From Ruegeria intermedia (GTDB taxonomy: Bacteria > Pseudomonadota > Alphaproteobacteria > Rhodobacterales > Rhodobacteraceae), in contig NZ_FQVK01000013.1 in the NCBI RefSeq assembly GCF_900129345.1, positions 1 through 64,000 of the forward strand: a stretch of 64,000 bases of DNA, in the 5' to 3' direction. Positions 50,400-59,615 of this stretch are shown here, one piece after another. The stretch's first letter is position 1. Every line of letters begins with the position of its first letter. Below the pieces are notes generated by a model. The model searched no databases, was not told the origin of the DNA, and saw nothing but the letters and a program-made list of their open reading frames with translations. Position numbers and translations under genes: made by a program.

Positions 50400-51302
50400 G
50401 TGAGCGACTGGCTGATCTCCCTCGAAGGCACCGAGGCCGGACACAGGCTGGCCCTGGCCCTTGCCCTGATGGCGGCCTTCCTGCACGCGGTGTTCGGCGC
50501 GCTGCAGAAGGGTCGGCACGACCCTTGGCTGTCGCGCGGGGCGATTGACGCCTGCTATTGCCTGATGGCTGCGCCTTTTGCGTTCTTCGTCGTGCCCTGG
50601 CCCGAGCCCTTCATGTGGCCGATATTCGCCGTGGTCTGGCTGATCCATGTCGCCTACAAAACGCTGCAGGCGATGGCATATACCAAAGGGTCCTACACCG
50701 TGGTCTACCCGGTGGTGCGCGGCACCGGCCCGCTGTTCACCGTCATCGGCGCCTATCTTCTGTTCAAAGAAACCTTCTCGCTGACCCAATGGCTGGGCGT
50801 CGCCGTGCTGCTGACGGGCATCTTCGGGCTGGCCGCCTACAATTTCCGCTTCCTGGAAACCAACCGCGAGACCCTGGGCATCGCATTGGCCCTTGCGGTT
50901 GCAACCGGCCTCTTCGTGGCGCTCTACACCACCTATGACGCCTACGGCATCCGCGCCACGGCCGATCCGTTCACCTTTCTGGCCTGGTTCTTCATGATCG
51001 ACGGAGCGACCATGCCGATCTACGCCTTCCTGCGCTGGCGGGCGATGGTTCACCGCCCGGCGATCGGGCCGTTGATGCTGCGGGGGCTTGCAGGCGGGCT
51101 GATCGCCCCCATGTCTTTCGGAGCGATCATGCTGGCCACCCGGCTGGACAAGGTCGGCGAAGCCGCGGTACTGCGCGAAACCTCGACCGTCTTTGCCGCC
51201 CTGATCGGCTGGCTGGCCCTGAAAGAAACCGTGGGGCCTCGGCGCATAATCCTGATGGCATTGATTGCATTGGGCGCGGTAATAGTTGAAATGGGCGGGT
51301 GA
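50400..51302 (+). CDS. EamA-family DMT transporter
   Basis: About 300 residues, ten helices in two EamA repeats (LALALALMAAFLHAVFGALQKG; YTVVYPVVRGTGPLFTVIGAY; AVLRETSTVFAALIGWLALKE). Exporter for an unknown metabolite. GTG at 50400 with AGACCCGCAG ahead is preferred; an ATG at 50358 would begin inside the repeat element. yciB follows 17 bases downstream, so both are likely expressed after ftsY. Confidence 0.85.
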   Translation: MSDWLISLEGTEAGHRLALALALMAAFLHAVFGALQKGRHDPWLSRGAIDACYCLMAAPFAFFVVPWPEPFMWPIFAVVWLIHVAYKTLQAMAYTKGSYTVVYPVVRGTGPLFTVIGAYLLFKETFSLTQWLGVAVLLTGIFGLAAYNFRFLETNRETLGIALALAVATGLFVALYTTYDAYGIRATADPFTFLAWFFMIDGATMPIYAFLRWRAMVHRPAIGPLMLRGLAGGLIAPMSFGAIMLATRLDKVGEAAVLRETSTVFAALIGWLALKETVGPRRIILMALIALGAVIVEMGG

Positions 51303-51319
51303 ACAGCAGGACGACAGGC

Positions 51320-51925
51320 ATGGCAGACAAGAAAGAGATCAATCCGTTTCTGAAACAAGTGCTGGAACTGGGACCACCGCTGGCTTTCTTCTTCATCTAC
51401 CTGCGCCTGCGCGACGACAGCTTTCCGATCGGCGGCACCGAATATTCCGGCTTCATCGTGGCCACCATCATCTTCGTTCCGCTGATGCTGGGGGCGATGG
51501 GCATCCTGTGGTACCTGACCGGCAAGCTCAGCCGGATGCAGATCTTCACCGCCATCATGGTCATCTTCTTCGGTGGCCTGACCGCCTGGTTCAACGACGA
51601 GCGGTTCTTCAAGATGAAGACCACGCTGGTCTACGGGTTCTTCTCGCTGATGCTGGGCATCGGTCTGCTGCAGGGCAAGTCCTACCTCGCCTATGTTCTC
51701 GACGAGATGCTGCCCATGCGCCACGAAGGCTGGATGATCCTGACGCGCCGCCTGTGCGCCTGTTTCGCCGTGCTGGCAGTGGCCAATGAACTGGTCTGGC
51801 GCACCCTCTCCACCGATCTGTGGGTCAAGATCGAAACCTTTGGATTCCCGATCGCCTTGATGGGGTTCCTGATGCTGCAATTCAGCATCCTGCAAAGCTA
51901 CATGGACGACCCGGACCAGAACTAA
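51320..51925 (+). CDS. yciB: Inner membrane-spanning protein YciB (IspZ/intracellular septation A)
   Basis: A 201-residue, five- to six-helix protein starting MADKKEINPFLKQVLELGPPLAFF; the ELGP(L/P) segment and NELVWRTLSTDLWVKIETFG are family hallmarks. YciB takes part in envelope synthesis and interacts with elongation/division proteins in other bacteria. ATG at 51320 follows the DMT stop by 17 bases. Confidence 0.94.
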   Translation: MADKKEINPFLKQVLELGPPLAFFFIYLRLRDDSFPIGGTEYSGFIVATIIFVPLMLGAMGILWYLTGKLSRMQIFTAIMVIFFGGLTAWFNDERFFKMKTTLVYGFFSLMLGIGLLQGKSYLAYVLDEMLPMRHEGWMILTRRLCACFAVLAVANELVWRTLSTDLWVKIETFGFPIALMGFLMLQFSILQSYMDDPDQN

Positions 51926-52038
51926 GACACCGGCCGGCGGGCCGACATCGGCGGAAAACCACACAAAATCCTTGGCTTGACGCGCAAGCTGTGGAAAGCT
52001 GACACACCACCACCCACCAAGTTCCCGACCGAGGCCTC

Positions 52039-52716
52039 GTGTCGTCCATGACAGCATTTCCCAACAGCGGGTTTCTTTCCGAAGCGTCCGAACGGTTGCG
52101 CGTCATGCTGTCCAGCCTGGCAACCCCCGTTTCCCTGGCGCAAGGAGAAGTGCTGTTTGAACAGGGCGACGAGGGCGATGCGCTCTATGCGCTGATGGAA
52201 GGCATGCTCGAGGTCTCGTTCCTGGCCATGAGCGGCCGCAAACTGGCGCTCAGCCTGATGCGGCCGGGCGAAGTGTTCGGCGAGATCGCCCTGTTCGACA
52301 GCGGCCCCCGCACCGCCACCATCACGGCGGCCGAGCCGTCGCGGGTGCTGCGCGTGCGCCGCAATGACGTGATGAACCAGATCCGTGAACACCCGGACCT
52401 TGCGGTGGACATGATCCGTCTGGCCGGGCTGCGGATGCGCTGGATGGGGGCGCAGCTGAACGAGCAGGTCTTCCTGCCGATGCCCGTACGCCTTGCGCGC
52501 AAGCTGTTGCACCTCGCAAACCAGCAAGAGCTACCCAGCGCCCGAATTGCCCTGTCGCAAAGCGAACTGGCCGAATTCGTCGGCGCCACACGCGAGGCCG
52601 TGTCCAAGACCATCGCCACCTGGAAACGCAACAACGTGGTCGAAGCCTCGCGCGGGGGGGTACAGATCCATGATTTCGACGCCTTGCGACAGCTTGCAGA
52701 ATCCGATCTGATCTGA
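52039..52716 (+). CDS. CRP-family cyclic-nucleotide-responsive regulator
   Basis: A 225-residue CRP/FNR-family protein. The phosphate-binding cassette FGEIALFDSGPRTATITA (residues about 80-97) keeps Gly-Glu and Pro-Arg-Thr-Ala, so cyclic nucleotide binding is plausible. There are no cysteines, which rules out an FNR-type Fe-S sensor. The HTH at the end (LSQSELAEFVGATREAVSKT) has an Arg-Glu pair in the recognition helix, as in CRP, suggesting TGTGA-type half-sites. GTG at 52039 or ATG at 52048 may start it. A perfect CRP palindrome follows 23 bases after its stop. Confidence 0.92.
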   Translation: MSSMTAFPNSGFLSEASERLRVMLSSLATPVSLAQGEVLFEQGDEGDALYALMEGMLEVSFLAMSGRKLALSLMRPGEVFGEIALFDSGPRTATITAAEPSRVLRVRRNDVMNQIREHPDLAVDMIRLAGLRMRWMGAQLNEQVFLPMPVRLARKLLHLANQQELPSARIALSQSELAEFVGATREAVSKTIATWKRNNVVEASRGGVQIHDFDALRQLAESDLI

Positions 52717-52738
52717 GGTTTCGGAATACCACGGCCGA

Positions 52739-52781
52739 TGTGATCCGCATCACATACAGGGCACGGACCATAGACTATACC
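52739..52781 (+). promoter_or_regulatory. CRP site with class II-spaced promoter
   Basis: TGTGATCCGCATCACA (52739-52754) is a perfect CRP-type site (TGTGA-N6-TCACA). A -10-like TATACC lies at 52776-52781 and predicts a start near 52787-52788, which puts the site centre at about -41.5, the classic class II activator position. No good -35 is present, as expected for an activator-dependent promoter. Confidence 0.7.
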
Positions 52782-52786
52782 GATAG

Positions 52787-52883
52787 ACGTTAACGTAGGG
52801 GGCCAGCGTATCATCCCCGATATCTGTCCACTGGCCTGTCCCTGCACCAGAGCCATGTGCCTCCCCGGAATGTGGCTCTTTTT
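52787..52883 (+). ncRNA. Candidate CRP-activated small RNA
   Basis: About 97 bases from the predicted start to an intrinsic terminator. The first hairpin pairs GGCCAG (52801-52806) with CTGGCC (52831-52836) and has an inner TATC-ATCCCC-GATA stem-loop; the second is the terminator with CCTCCCC in its loop. Two C-rich loops that could pair with Shine-Dalgarno sequences resemble the anti-SD loops of alphaproteobacterial trans-acting sRNAs. No reading frame of note is present. Confidence 0.6.
52849..52883 (+). terminator. Intrinsic terminator of the candidate small RNA
   Basis: AGAGCCA and TGGCTCT form a 7-bp stem around a 17-base loop containing CCTCCCC, followed by TTTTT. It would also stop read-through from the CRP-family gene. 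Confidence 0.85.
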
Positions 52884-52950
52884 GCGTTCGGTTGCGACAA
52901 AAAATGGCCGGAGCATGCAGCCCCGGCCAATCCGTCCAATCTTGGCGCGC

Positions 52951-54390
52951 CTACTCCTCGAGGCTCAGCGCCACGAAACGTGGGTCGCCGCCGCGCCGTA
53001 CCAGCAGCAACAGCGACTTGCGCCCGGCCTCGCGGGCCTCGTCCATACGGGCCTCGAGCTCGGCGATGGTGCTGACCTTCTGCTGGCCGGCCTCGGTGAT
53101 GATGTCACCGGCCCGCAGGCCCTTGTCAAAGGCCTCGGACGCCTCGTCGACATCCATGATCACAAGACCTTCGGCGGTCGCATCCAGCCCCAGATCCTCG
53201 CGCAGCGCATTCGTCAGCGGAGCGATCGTCAGGCCCAGAACGGTGGCGTCCTCTTCGACCGGCGCCTGAGACTCGTCAGCGGCGCCCTGCTCGGCCCGCT
53301 CGGCGTCTTCGCGGCGGCCCAGCGTGACCACCACGGTCTTGGTCGCCCCGTCGCGCATCACCACGACGCGAACCGCCTTGCCGACCGGAGTTTCCCCGAC
53401 CTGGCGCACCAGCGCGCGCGTGTCCTTCACTTCGACTCCGTCAAAGCTCAGGATCACGTCGCCCGGCAACAGGCCCGCCTCTTTCGCGGGGCCGTCCGGC
53501 ACATCGCTGATCAGCGCCCCGCCGGGCTTGTCCAGCCCCATCGCCTCGGCCATGTCCTCGGTCACGTCCTGGATGCGCACGCCCAGCCAACCGCGGCGGG
53601 TTTCGCCGAATTCGCGCAGTTGGTCGACCACCTTGACCACGACGTTCGATGCCATCGAAAACCCGATGCCGATCGAGCCGCCGTTGGGCGACAGGATCGC
53701 GGTGTTCACGCCGATCACCTGACCGTCCATGTTGAACAGCGGCCCGCCCGAGTTGCCCCGGTTGATCGCTGCATCGGTCTGGATGTAATCGTCATAGGTG
53801 CCGCTGAGTTCGCGATTGCGCGCCGACACGATCCCTGCCGAGACCGAGAACCCCTGCCCCAGCGGGTTGCCCATCGCGATGACCCAATCACCGACGCGCG
53901 CCGTATCACTGTCACCGAAGGTGACGTATTTCAGCGGCCCCGACGCCTCGACCTTGAGCAGGGCAATGTCGGTCTTCTCGTCGGTGCCGACGACCTTGGC
54001 CGGCAGCTCTTTCTTTGGCTGTCCGTCACCCGGGAAGAATTCGATCAGGATTTCATCCGCCTCGGCGATGACGTGGTTGTTGGTGACGATGAAACCATCC
54101 TCGGAAATCACGAAGCCCGAACCCAGCGCATTGCTGCGGCGGGGGCGGTTGTCTTCGCCGCCATTGCGGTCCTGGAATTCGCGAAAGAAATCCTCGAACG
54201 GCGACCCCTCGGGCACGATTCCCCGCGGCCCCGCCTGCCCCTCGATCAGGGTGGTGGTGGTGATGTTGACCACCGCGGGGCTGATCTTGTCGACCAGGGG
54301 CGCCAGACTTTCCAGCCGGGCCTGCGCGGCCACGGTCTGGGCCAGCAGCAGGATCGCCGTGGCCAAAGACAACCACATCAACCGCGTCAT
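52951..54390 (-). CDS. DegQ/DegP-type periplasmic serine protease (Do family)
   Basis: A 479-residue HtrA-type protease/chaperone: signal peptide MTRLMWLSLATAILLLAQTVAAQA, trypsin-like domain with triad His in TNNHVIAEADEI, Asp in EKTDIALLKVEA and Ser in INRGNSGGPLFN, then two PDZ domains (about residues 290-375 and 395-475). It degrades misfolded envelope proteins. Downstream of hflK-hflC-DUF2065 with a gap of about 180 bases. The start at 54390 gives the signal peptide directly; an upstream ATG at 54462 adds a charged, unlikely leader. Confidence 0.94.
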   Translation of the reverse strand: MTRLMWLSLATAILLLAQTVAAQARLESLAPLVDKISPAVVNITTTTLIEGQAGPRGIVPEGSPFEDFFREFQDRNGGEDNRPRRSNALGSGFVISEDGFIVTNNHVIAEADEILIEFFPGDGQPKKELPAKVVGTDEKTDIALLKVEASGPLKYVTFGDSDTARVGDWVIAMGNPLGQGFSVSAGIVSARNRELSGTYDDYIQTDAAINRGNSGGPLFNMDGQVIGVNTAILSPNGGSIGIGFSMASNVVVKVVDQLREFGETRRGWLGVRIQDVTEDMAEAMGLDKPGGALISDVPDGPAKEAGLLPGDVILSFDGVEVKDTRALVRQVGETPVGKAVRVVVMRDGATKTVVVTLGRREDAERAEQGAADESQAPVEEDATVLGLTIAPLTNALREDLGLDATAEGLVIMDVDEASEAFDKGLRAGDIITEAGQQKVSTIAELEARMDEAREAGRKSLLLLVRRGGDPRFVALSLEE

Positions 54391-54571
54391 GGTAACCACT
54401 TCGTCCCGGCGGACGGATACACTGCGTGCTAATACCTGCACTTGGTCTCTCCTTGTCGACAATCGCCATCAGGCCCGCCAAGGCGCGCCCCTTTTGCAAA
54501 CAATGTAGTCAGTTTGCACCGCCCCGCAACTCGGTAAGTGCGGGAATTCACCGGTGTTTGACCGCTGCGGG

Positions 54572-54769
54572 TCAAAACCCCGCCTGATACGCGGCCCAGA
54601 GCAGGATGAAACCGCTGACCATGCACAGCAGCCCAACCAGCCGCCGCGCCGGTTCGGGCAGGCTGCGCAGCACTTCGAGCATGCGCTCGACAAGCGAAGG
54701 GGCCAGCGCATAGGCCAGCCCCTCGACAATCAGCACCAGCCCGAAGGCCAGCAAGACCATGCCCATCAC
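54572..54769 (-). CDS. DUF2065 small membrane protein
   Basis: A 65-residue, two-helix protein (MVLLAFGLVLIVEGLAYALAP; LVGLLCMVSGFILLWAAYQAGF) of the DUF2065 family, which regularly follows hflC. Its ATG overlaps the hflC stop by 4 bases, so translation is coupled. Function unknown. Confidence 0.85.
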   Translation of the reverse strand: MMGMVLLAFGLVLIVEGLAYALAPSLVERMLEVLRSLPEPARRLVGLLCMVSGFILLWAAYQAGF

Positions 54770-55653
54770 TCGGCCGCCGCTCCACGGCGCCCGGTCGGCG
54801 ATCCGAGATAGTTGAAGAACTCGGAATCGGGGCTGAGAACCAACGAGCTGTTGCCGCCCTTCAAGGCGTTCTCGTAAGCCGCCAACGACCGGTAGAATTC
54901 GAAGAACTCCGGGTCCTTGCCATAGGCTTCGGCAAAGATCGCGTTGCGCTGCGCATCGGCCTCACCGCGGACGATCTCGGCCTCGCGGCGGGCCTCGGAG
55001 ACCAGCTCGACCACGGTCCGGTCGGCCTGGGCGCGGATCCGCTGCGCGGCTTCCTCACCCCGGGCCACTTCGTCGGCCGCCTCGCGTTCCCGCTCGGCGC
55101 GCATCCGGGCAAAGGTCGCCTCGAGGTTGGCCTGCGGCAGGTCGGTGCGTTTCAGGCGCACGTCGATCACTTCAAGACCCAGATCGCGGGCCTCGGCGAT
55201 CGCGCCGTTGCGGATGCGTAGCATCAGCGCCGCCCGGTCCGAGCTGAGGATGTCATTCGAGCTGACCGAGCCCAGAACCTCGCGCGTCTTGGCGCGCAGG
55301 ATCGAGTCCAGACGCTGCTCGGCAGTGTCGATGCCACCGGCGCCCACGGCCTCGCGGAACTGGCGCACGTCGGCGATCCGATAGCGCGCGAACGCATCGA
55401 CCACCAGGCGGCGGTCATCCAGCGGCGTGACTTCCAGCGGCCCGACCTCGCGGCTGAGGATACGGTCGTCATAGCGCACGACCTCCTGGATGATCGGAAT
55501 CTTGAAGGCCAGGCCCGGCTCTTCCTTGACGTCGACCACCCGGCCGAATTGCAGAACCAGCGCCTTTTCACGCTCGTCCACGATAAAGATCGCCGACAGG
55601 GCGATCACCAGAACCACAAAAATGGCCGGCAGGAGAAAGGATGATTTACGCAT
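54766..55653 (-). CDS. hflC: HflC, SPFH-domain regulator of FtsH
   Basis: A 295-residue band-7/SPFH protein anchored by an N-terminal helix (FLLPAIFVVLVIALSAIFIV). It has the VDEREKALVLQFGRVVDVKEEPGL start of the SPFH domain, a YRIADVRQFREAVG region and a long coiled coil (RAEREREAADEVARGEEAAQ). With HflK it forms a large periplasmic cage around the FtsH protease. Follows hflK by 3 bases. Confidence 0.95.
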   Translation of the reverse strand: MRKSSFLLPAIFVVLVIALSAIFIVDEREKALVLQFGRVVDVKEEPGLAFKIPIIQEVVRYDDRILSREVGPLEVTPLDDRRLVVDAFARYRIADVRQFREAVGAGGIDTAEQRLDSILRAKTREVLGSVSSNDILSSDRAALMLRIRNGAIAEARDLGLEVIDVRLKRTDLPQANLEATFARMRAEREREAADEVARGEEAAQRIRAQADRTVVELVSEARREAEIVRGEADAQRNAIFAEAYGKDPEFFEFYRSLAAYENALKGGNSSLVLSPDSEFFNYLGSPTGRRGAAAE

Positions 55654-55656
55654 GTC

Positions 55657-56805
55657 TTAGTTCCCCTCGCCCGAATTGCGGCGCAGTTCGTTCAGCGGCA
55701 GATAGGGCACGACGCCCTGCCCCTGTCCGGTTGCGCTCTCGTCCAGGATGATCTTGTCCACGTCGCCCAGAACCTGCTCCATCCGTTCCAGGTACAGACG
55801 TTTGCGGGTCACGTCCGGCGCCTTGGAATATTCTTCCAGAACCGCGCTGAATCGGCTGGCCTCACCCTGGGCTTCGTTGACGACCTGGGCGCGATAGGCC
55901 TCGGCCTCTTCCAGCACCTGCGCGGCTTCACCGCGCGCGCCGGCCAGTACCCGGTTGGCATAGGCATCGGCCTGCTTTTCAAGCCGGTCGCGTTCCTGCC
56001 CGGCCGACTGGACCTCGCGGAAGGCGTCCTTGACCGGCTCTGGCGGGTCGGCACCGTCAAAGTTCACACGGACGATGTTGATGCCCGAATTATAGCTGTC
56101 CAGCGTCGACTGGATCAGCTCCTCAAGCCGCTCGGCGATGACCGCACGGTCGCGGTTCAGGATCGGCGCCAGGTCCGACTGCGCGATGATCTCGCGCATG
56201 GCCGACTCCGACACCGCACGGATGGTTTCGCGCGGGTCGCGCAGGTTGAACAGGAAATCCGCCGGGTTCGAGATGTTCCAGACCACCTGGAAATCGATGT
56301 CGACGATGTTTTCGTCGCCCGTCAGCATCAGCCCCGCATCGGTGCCGCGTCCGCCCGAGCCGATGGTTTCGGTCTGTTCGACCTTCACCGGGATCACCTC
56401 GGCCGTGACCACCGGCCACGGGGCAAAGTTCAGACCTTCGGTGCCGATCCCGGAGAAGCGGCCGAACAGCAGTTCAACCGACTGTTCTTCGGGCTTGACC
56501 GTGTAGGCGCTGGCAAAGCCCCACAGAAGCAGGGCGGCGACCCCGCCCAGCAGGATCGTGCCCTTGGTGATCGCCGGGCCGCCACCGCCGCCCTGGCCGG
56601 AGCCATTGCTGCCGCGACCACCGCCGCCACGCCCGCCCATCAGCACGCGCAGCTGCTCCTGGCCCTTTTTCATCAATTCGTCGATCTCGGGGATCTGCGG
56701 CCCGTCACCTTCGGGCGGACGTCGCCCGCCGCCATTGTTTCCCCGGTTTCCTCCGCCACCGGATGAGCCTCCGCCCCCCCAGGGGCCTCCGCTGTTGCCC
56801 GCCAT
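55657..56805 (-). CDS. hflK: HflK, SPFH-domain regulator of FtsH
   Basis: A 382-residue protein. The N-terminus is Gly-rich and disordered (GGPWGGGGSSGGGGNRGNNG), followed by a helix (GTILLGGVAALLLWGFASAYTV), the SPFH domain (VKPEEQSVELLFGRFSGIG ... DIDFQVVWNISNPADFLFN) and a coiled coil (QEVQSAGQERDRLEKQADAY-like). The start at 56805 is favoured by AAGGGAA upstream; 56814 adds three residues. Forms the HflKC complex with the next gene. Confidence 0.94.
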   Translation of the reverse strand: MAGNSGGPWGGGGSSGGGGNRGNNGGGRRPPEGDGPQIPEIDELMKKGQEQLRVLMGGRGGGGRGSNGSGQGGGGGPAITKGTILLGGVAALLLWGFASAYTVKPEEQSVELLFGRFSGIGTEGLNFAPWPVVTAEVIPVKVEQTETIGSGGRGTDAGLMLTGDENIVDIDFQVVWNISNPADFLFNLRDPRETIRAVSESAMREIIAQSDLAPILNRDRAVIAERLEELIQSTLDSYNSGINIVRVNFDGADPPEPVKDAFREVQSAGQERDRLEKQADAYANRVLAGARGEAAQVLEEAEAYRAQVVNEAQGEASRFSAVLEEYSKAPDVTRKRLYLERMEQVLGDVDKIILDESATGQGQGVVPYLPLNELRRNSGEGN

Positions 56806-56877
56806 GTGTTTCATTTCCCTTGTTTTGGCCCGTGAGCTTACGGGATCACTTGTAACCTGTGTGCGCGCGCTTGCAAA

Positions 56878-58236
56878 TCAAGCGGTACGCACGGGTTGCC
56901 GCATGGTTACCAGTTCTTCGGCCATCACCGGATGAACCGCAACCGTGCGATCGAAATCTTCCTTTGTCGCGCCCATTTTGACCGCGATGCCCGCCAACTG
57001 GATCATTTCGCCCGCGCCGGGGGCGACGATGTGACACCCCAGCACCTTGCGGGTGGCCTGGCTGACGATCAGTTTCATCAACACCCGCTGCGTGCCGCCC
57101 GCGAACGCCTTCTGCATCGGCTTGAACGAAGTCGCATAGACCTCGATCGGCTCCTGCGCGGCGGCGGCTTCCTCGCTCAGCCCCACGGTGCCCATCTCGG
57201 GCTGGGTGAAGATCGCGGTCGGGATCAGCTCGTGATCCACCGGGGTCGGGTTGCCCTTGAACACGGTCTCGACAAAGGCCATCCCTTCGCGGATCGCGAC
57301 CGGCGTCAGGTTCACCCGGTCGGTCACGTCGCCGATGGCATAGATCGAGGGCACCGCCGTCTGGCTGTATTCATCCACGATGATCTGCCCCTTGCGGCCC
57401 CGCTCGACGCCCAGCGCCTCGAGCCCCAGATCGTCGGCGTTCGGCGCCCGGCCCGTGGCATACATCACCACGTCGAACAGCCGCTCGGTGCCGTTGGTCG
57501 CCTTGACCCGGATCTGGTCGCCCTCGCGCGCCATCTCCAGCACGTTGGTGCCCAAATGCACGTCGACACCGTTCTGGCACATCTCTTCGCAGATCAGCCC
57601 GCGCGCCTCGTCGTCGAACCCCCGCAGAATCTGTGCCCCGCGATAGAGCTGCGTGGTCTTGACACCCAGGCCGTTCATGATTCCGGCGAACTCGCAGGCG
57701 ATATAGCCGCCGCCGACGATCAGCATGGTCTCGGGCAGCTTCTCCAAATGGAAGATCTCGTTCGAGGTGATCGCCAGGTCCGAGCCCGGAAACTCGGGCA
57801 CCACCGGCCGCCCGCCGGTTGCGATCAGGATGTGCCTGGCGGTCTTGCGCGTGCCGTCGGCCAGCTCGACCGTATGCGGATCGACCAGTTTTGCCCGCTG
57901 GTCAAAGCTTTCGACGCCGTTGTTCTTCAGGATGTTGCGATAGACGCCTTCCAGCCGGTCCAGCTCGGTGTGCAGTTTTCCGCGAAACTGCTGCCAGTCG
58001 AACGCACCCGGCTGGATGTCCCAGCCATAGGCGCGGGCGTCTTCGACCATGCCCGAATATTCGCTGGCGAACACCATCAGCTTTTTGGGCACACAGCCCC
58101 GGATCACGCAGGTTCCGCCGTACCGGTCTTCTTCGGCCAGCGCGACCTTGGCGCCGGTTTCACCCGCCGCCACCCGCGCCGCGCGGACCCCGCCCGAGCC
58201 GCCGCCGATGACGAAAAGATCATAGTCAAAGCTCAT
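56878..58236 (-). CDS. gor: Glutathione-disulfide reductase
   Basis: A 452-residue class I flavin disulfide reductase keeping glutathione reduced with NADPH. FAD motif FVIGGGSGGVRAARVAAGETG; redox pair in YGGTCVIRGCVPKKLMVF (CVIRGC, as in plant/cyanobacterial glutathione reductases); NADPH motif IVGGGYIACEFAGIM; C-terminal dimer-partner His in VAVHPVMAEELVTMR. Lies 109 bases downstream of rpiA and 72 bases upstream of hflK. Confidence 0.94.
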   Translation of the reverse strand: MSFDYDLFVIGGGSGGVRAARVAAGETGAKVALAEEDRYGGTCVIRGCVPKKLMVFASEYSGMVEDARAYGWDIQPGAFDWQQFRGKLHTELDRLEGVYRNILKNNGVESFDQRAKLVDPHTVELADGTRKTARHILIATGGRPVVPEFPGSDLAITSNEIFHLEKLPETMLIVGGGYIACEFAGIMNGLGVKTTQLYRGAQILRGFDDEARGLICEEMCQNGVDVHLGTNVLEMAREGDQIRVKATNGTERLFDVVMYATGRAPNADDLGLEALGVERGRKGQIIVDEYSQTAVPSIYAIGDVTDRVNLTPVAIREGMAFVETVFKGNPTPVDHELIPTAIFTQPEMGTVGLSEEAAAAQEPIEVYATSFKPMQKAFAGGTQRVLMKLIVSQATRKVLGCHIVAPGAGEMIQLAGIAVKMGATKEDFDRTVAVHPVMAEELVTMRQPVRTA

Positions 58237-58345
58237 GCCGCGTTCCTTCTGTCAGCCTGCCTCGAAGTGTCTTGGGTATGTGGGGGCGCAACACAACCTG
58301 CCAACCCCCGGGCATCGATACCACACGGGCGCGTGAACGCCCCGG

Positions 58346-59131
58346 TCAGTCGGCCAGGTCCGAGAACAGGTTGTCGTCGCCCTCGCCCAGCCGGTCCAGC
58401 TGAATCGTGCCTTCGTTGATGTCGCGCAGTTCGACCCGGCCATCGCCGAACCCGATCACCACCTTGTCGCAGATGTCGATGAACAACCCGTTCTCCACCA
58501 CGCCGGGGATCTGGTTCAGGGCCAGCGCCAGTTGCCGCGGGTTGCCGATACGCTGCAGGTGCAGGTCCAGGATGTGGTTGCCTTCGTCGGTGACGGTCGG
58601 GGCCTCGCCGTTCATCCGCAACGTGGCCGACGTGCCCAGAACATCCATCGAATCCAGCAGTTCCTCGACCAGCGTCCGCGTGGTCTGCCAGCCGAAGGGA
58701 ATCACCTCGATCGGCAGGGGAAAGGCGCCCAGCGTCTCGACCTCCTTGCCGGCATCGGCGATCACCACCATCAGGTCGCTGGCCGTGGCCACGATCTTTT
58801 CCTGCAGCAAGGCCGCGCCGCCGCCCTTGATCAGGTTCAGCTCGCCGTCGAACTCGTCGGCCCCGTCGATGGTCAGGTCCAGCCACCCGGCCTGATCCAG
58901 CGAGACCACCTCGATACCCACCTCGCGCGCCAGCTGCGCCGTTGCGGTCGAGGTCGGAACGCCCCTGATCTTCAGGCCCTCGTTCTTCACGCGCTCGCCC
59001 AGTCGGCGCACCAGCCAGGCCGCCGTCGACCCGGTGCCCAGGCCCACGCGCATTCCGTCCTCGACCATCTCGGCCGCCCGGTAGGCGGCGACGCGCTTGG
59101 CAGTGTCGATCGGTGACAGTTTCTGGGTCAT
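58346..59131 (-). CDS. rpiA: Ribose-5-phosphate isomerase A
   Basis: Interconverts ribose-5-P and ribulose-5-P in the pentose phosphate pathway. The 261-residue protein has GLGTGSTAAWLVRRLGERV, DLTIDGADEFDGELNLIKGGGAALLQEKIV and the C-terminal NGLFIDICDKVVIG. Catalytic Asp/Glu/Lys positions (DGADE, KGGGAALLQEK) are intact. Start at 59131 precedes MTQKLSPIDTAKRVA; a longer frame upstream is not family-like. About 30 residues longer at the C-terminus than E. coli RpiA. Confidence 0.96.
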   Translation of the reverse strand: MTQKLSPIDTAKRVAAYRAAEMVEDGMRVGLGTGSTAAWLVRRLGERVKNEGLKIRGVPTSTATAQLAREVGIEVVSLDQAGWLDLTIDGADEFDGELNLIKGGGAALLQEKIVATASDLMVVIADAGKEVETLGAFPLPIEVIPFGWQTTRTLVEELLDSMDVLGTSATLRMNGEAPTVTDEGNHILDLHLQRIGNPRQLALALNQIPGVVENGLFIDICDKVVIGFGDGRVELRDINEGTIQLDRLGEGDDNLFSDLAD

Positions 59132-59280
59132 TGCAACCTCGCAGAGTTCAAAATTCGACCCCTTATAGGCAATCCCCTCCGCGGGTGCGAGGGGGAAGGG
59201 CGTGGTTTCCTTCGTCCGAACAAGAAATTCGGTCAGGACAGCCCGAAGGGGCACCATGCTGAAATTCGGAATATCCACGG
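59132..59280. other. Intergenic gap upstream of rpiA
   Basis: Nothing coding is seen here. It should hold the rpiA promoter (minus strand). The adjoining stretch to 59749 holds two decayed gene fragments, listed next. Confidence 0.5.
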
Positions 59281-59535
59281 CGGGATTTCTGGTTTCAACC
59301 GGACCACATGAAGCCTGTGACGTTCTGCGATACCGCCCTGCGCCCGGATGGACTGGCCCTGATGATTCGACTGATGCAGGACTTCGCCATCCAGTCCGGC
59401 AACATCCCCGAGGCCGTGGCAACAGCCTGGCCCGATGAGCAACGCGCCCTTGCAGACGCGGGCCGGTTTTTCATGTCGATCACCCATTTCGTCTGGGTGG
59501 CGCACAAAAACCGATCCTTGCCATTGACGAATTAA
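59281..59535 (+). pseudogene. C-terminal remnant of a SAM-dependent methyltransferase
   Basis: From about 59281 the frame reads DFWFQPDHMKPVTFCDTALR, with ADAGRFFMSITHFVWVAHKN near the end. This is the kind of closing segment seen in methyltransferase-11-type proteins, where a final strand ends in (F/W)xxxAxK. The likeness starts before the first ATG (59308) and right after an in-frame stop, so the N-terminal SAM-binding part is missing. Assignment is by pattern only and could be wrong. Confidence 0.4.
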
Positions 59536-59615
59536 TGTGTCGGAAATACGCGTTTCCTATCGGAAACGTCGCAATCGTATGTTCGCGCAGCTGGCGGGCT
59601 GGGTATTTTGGTTCC

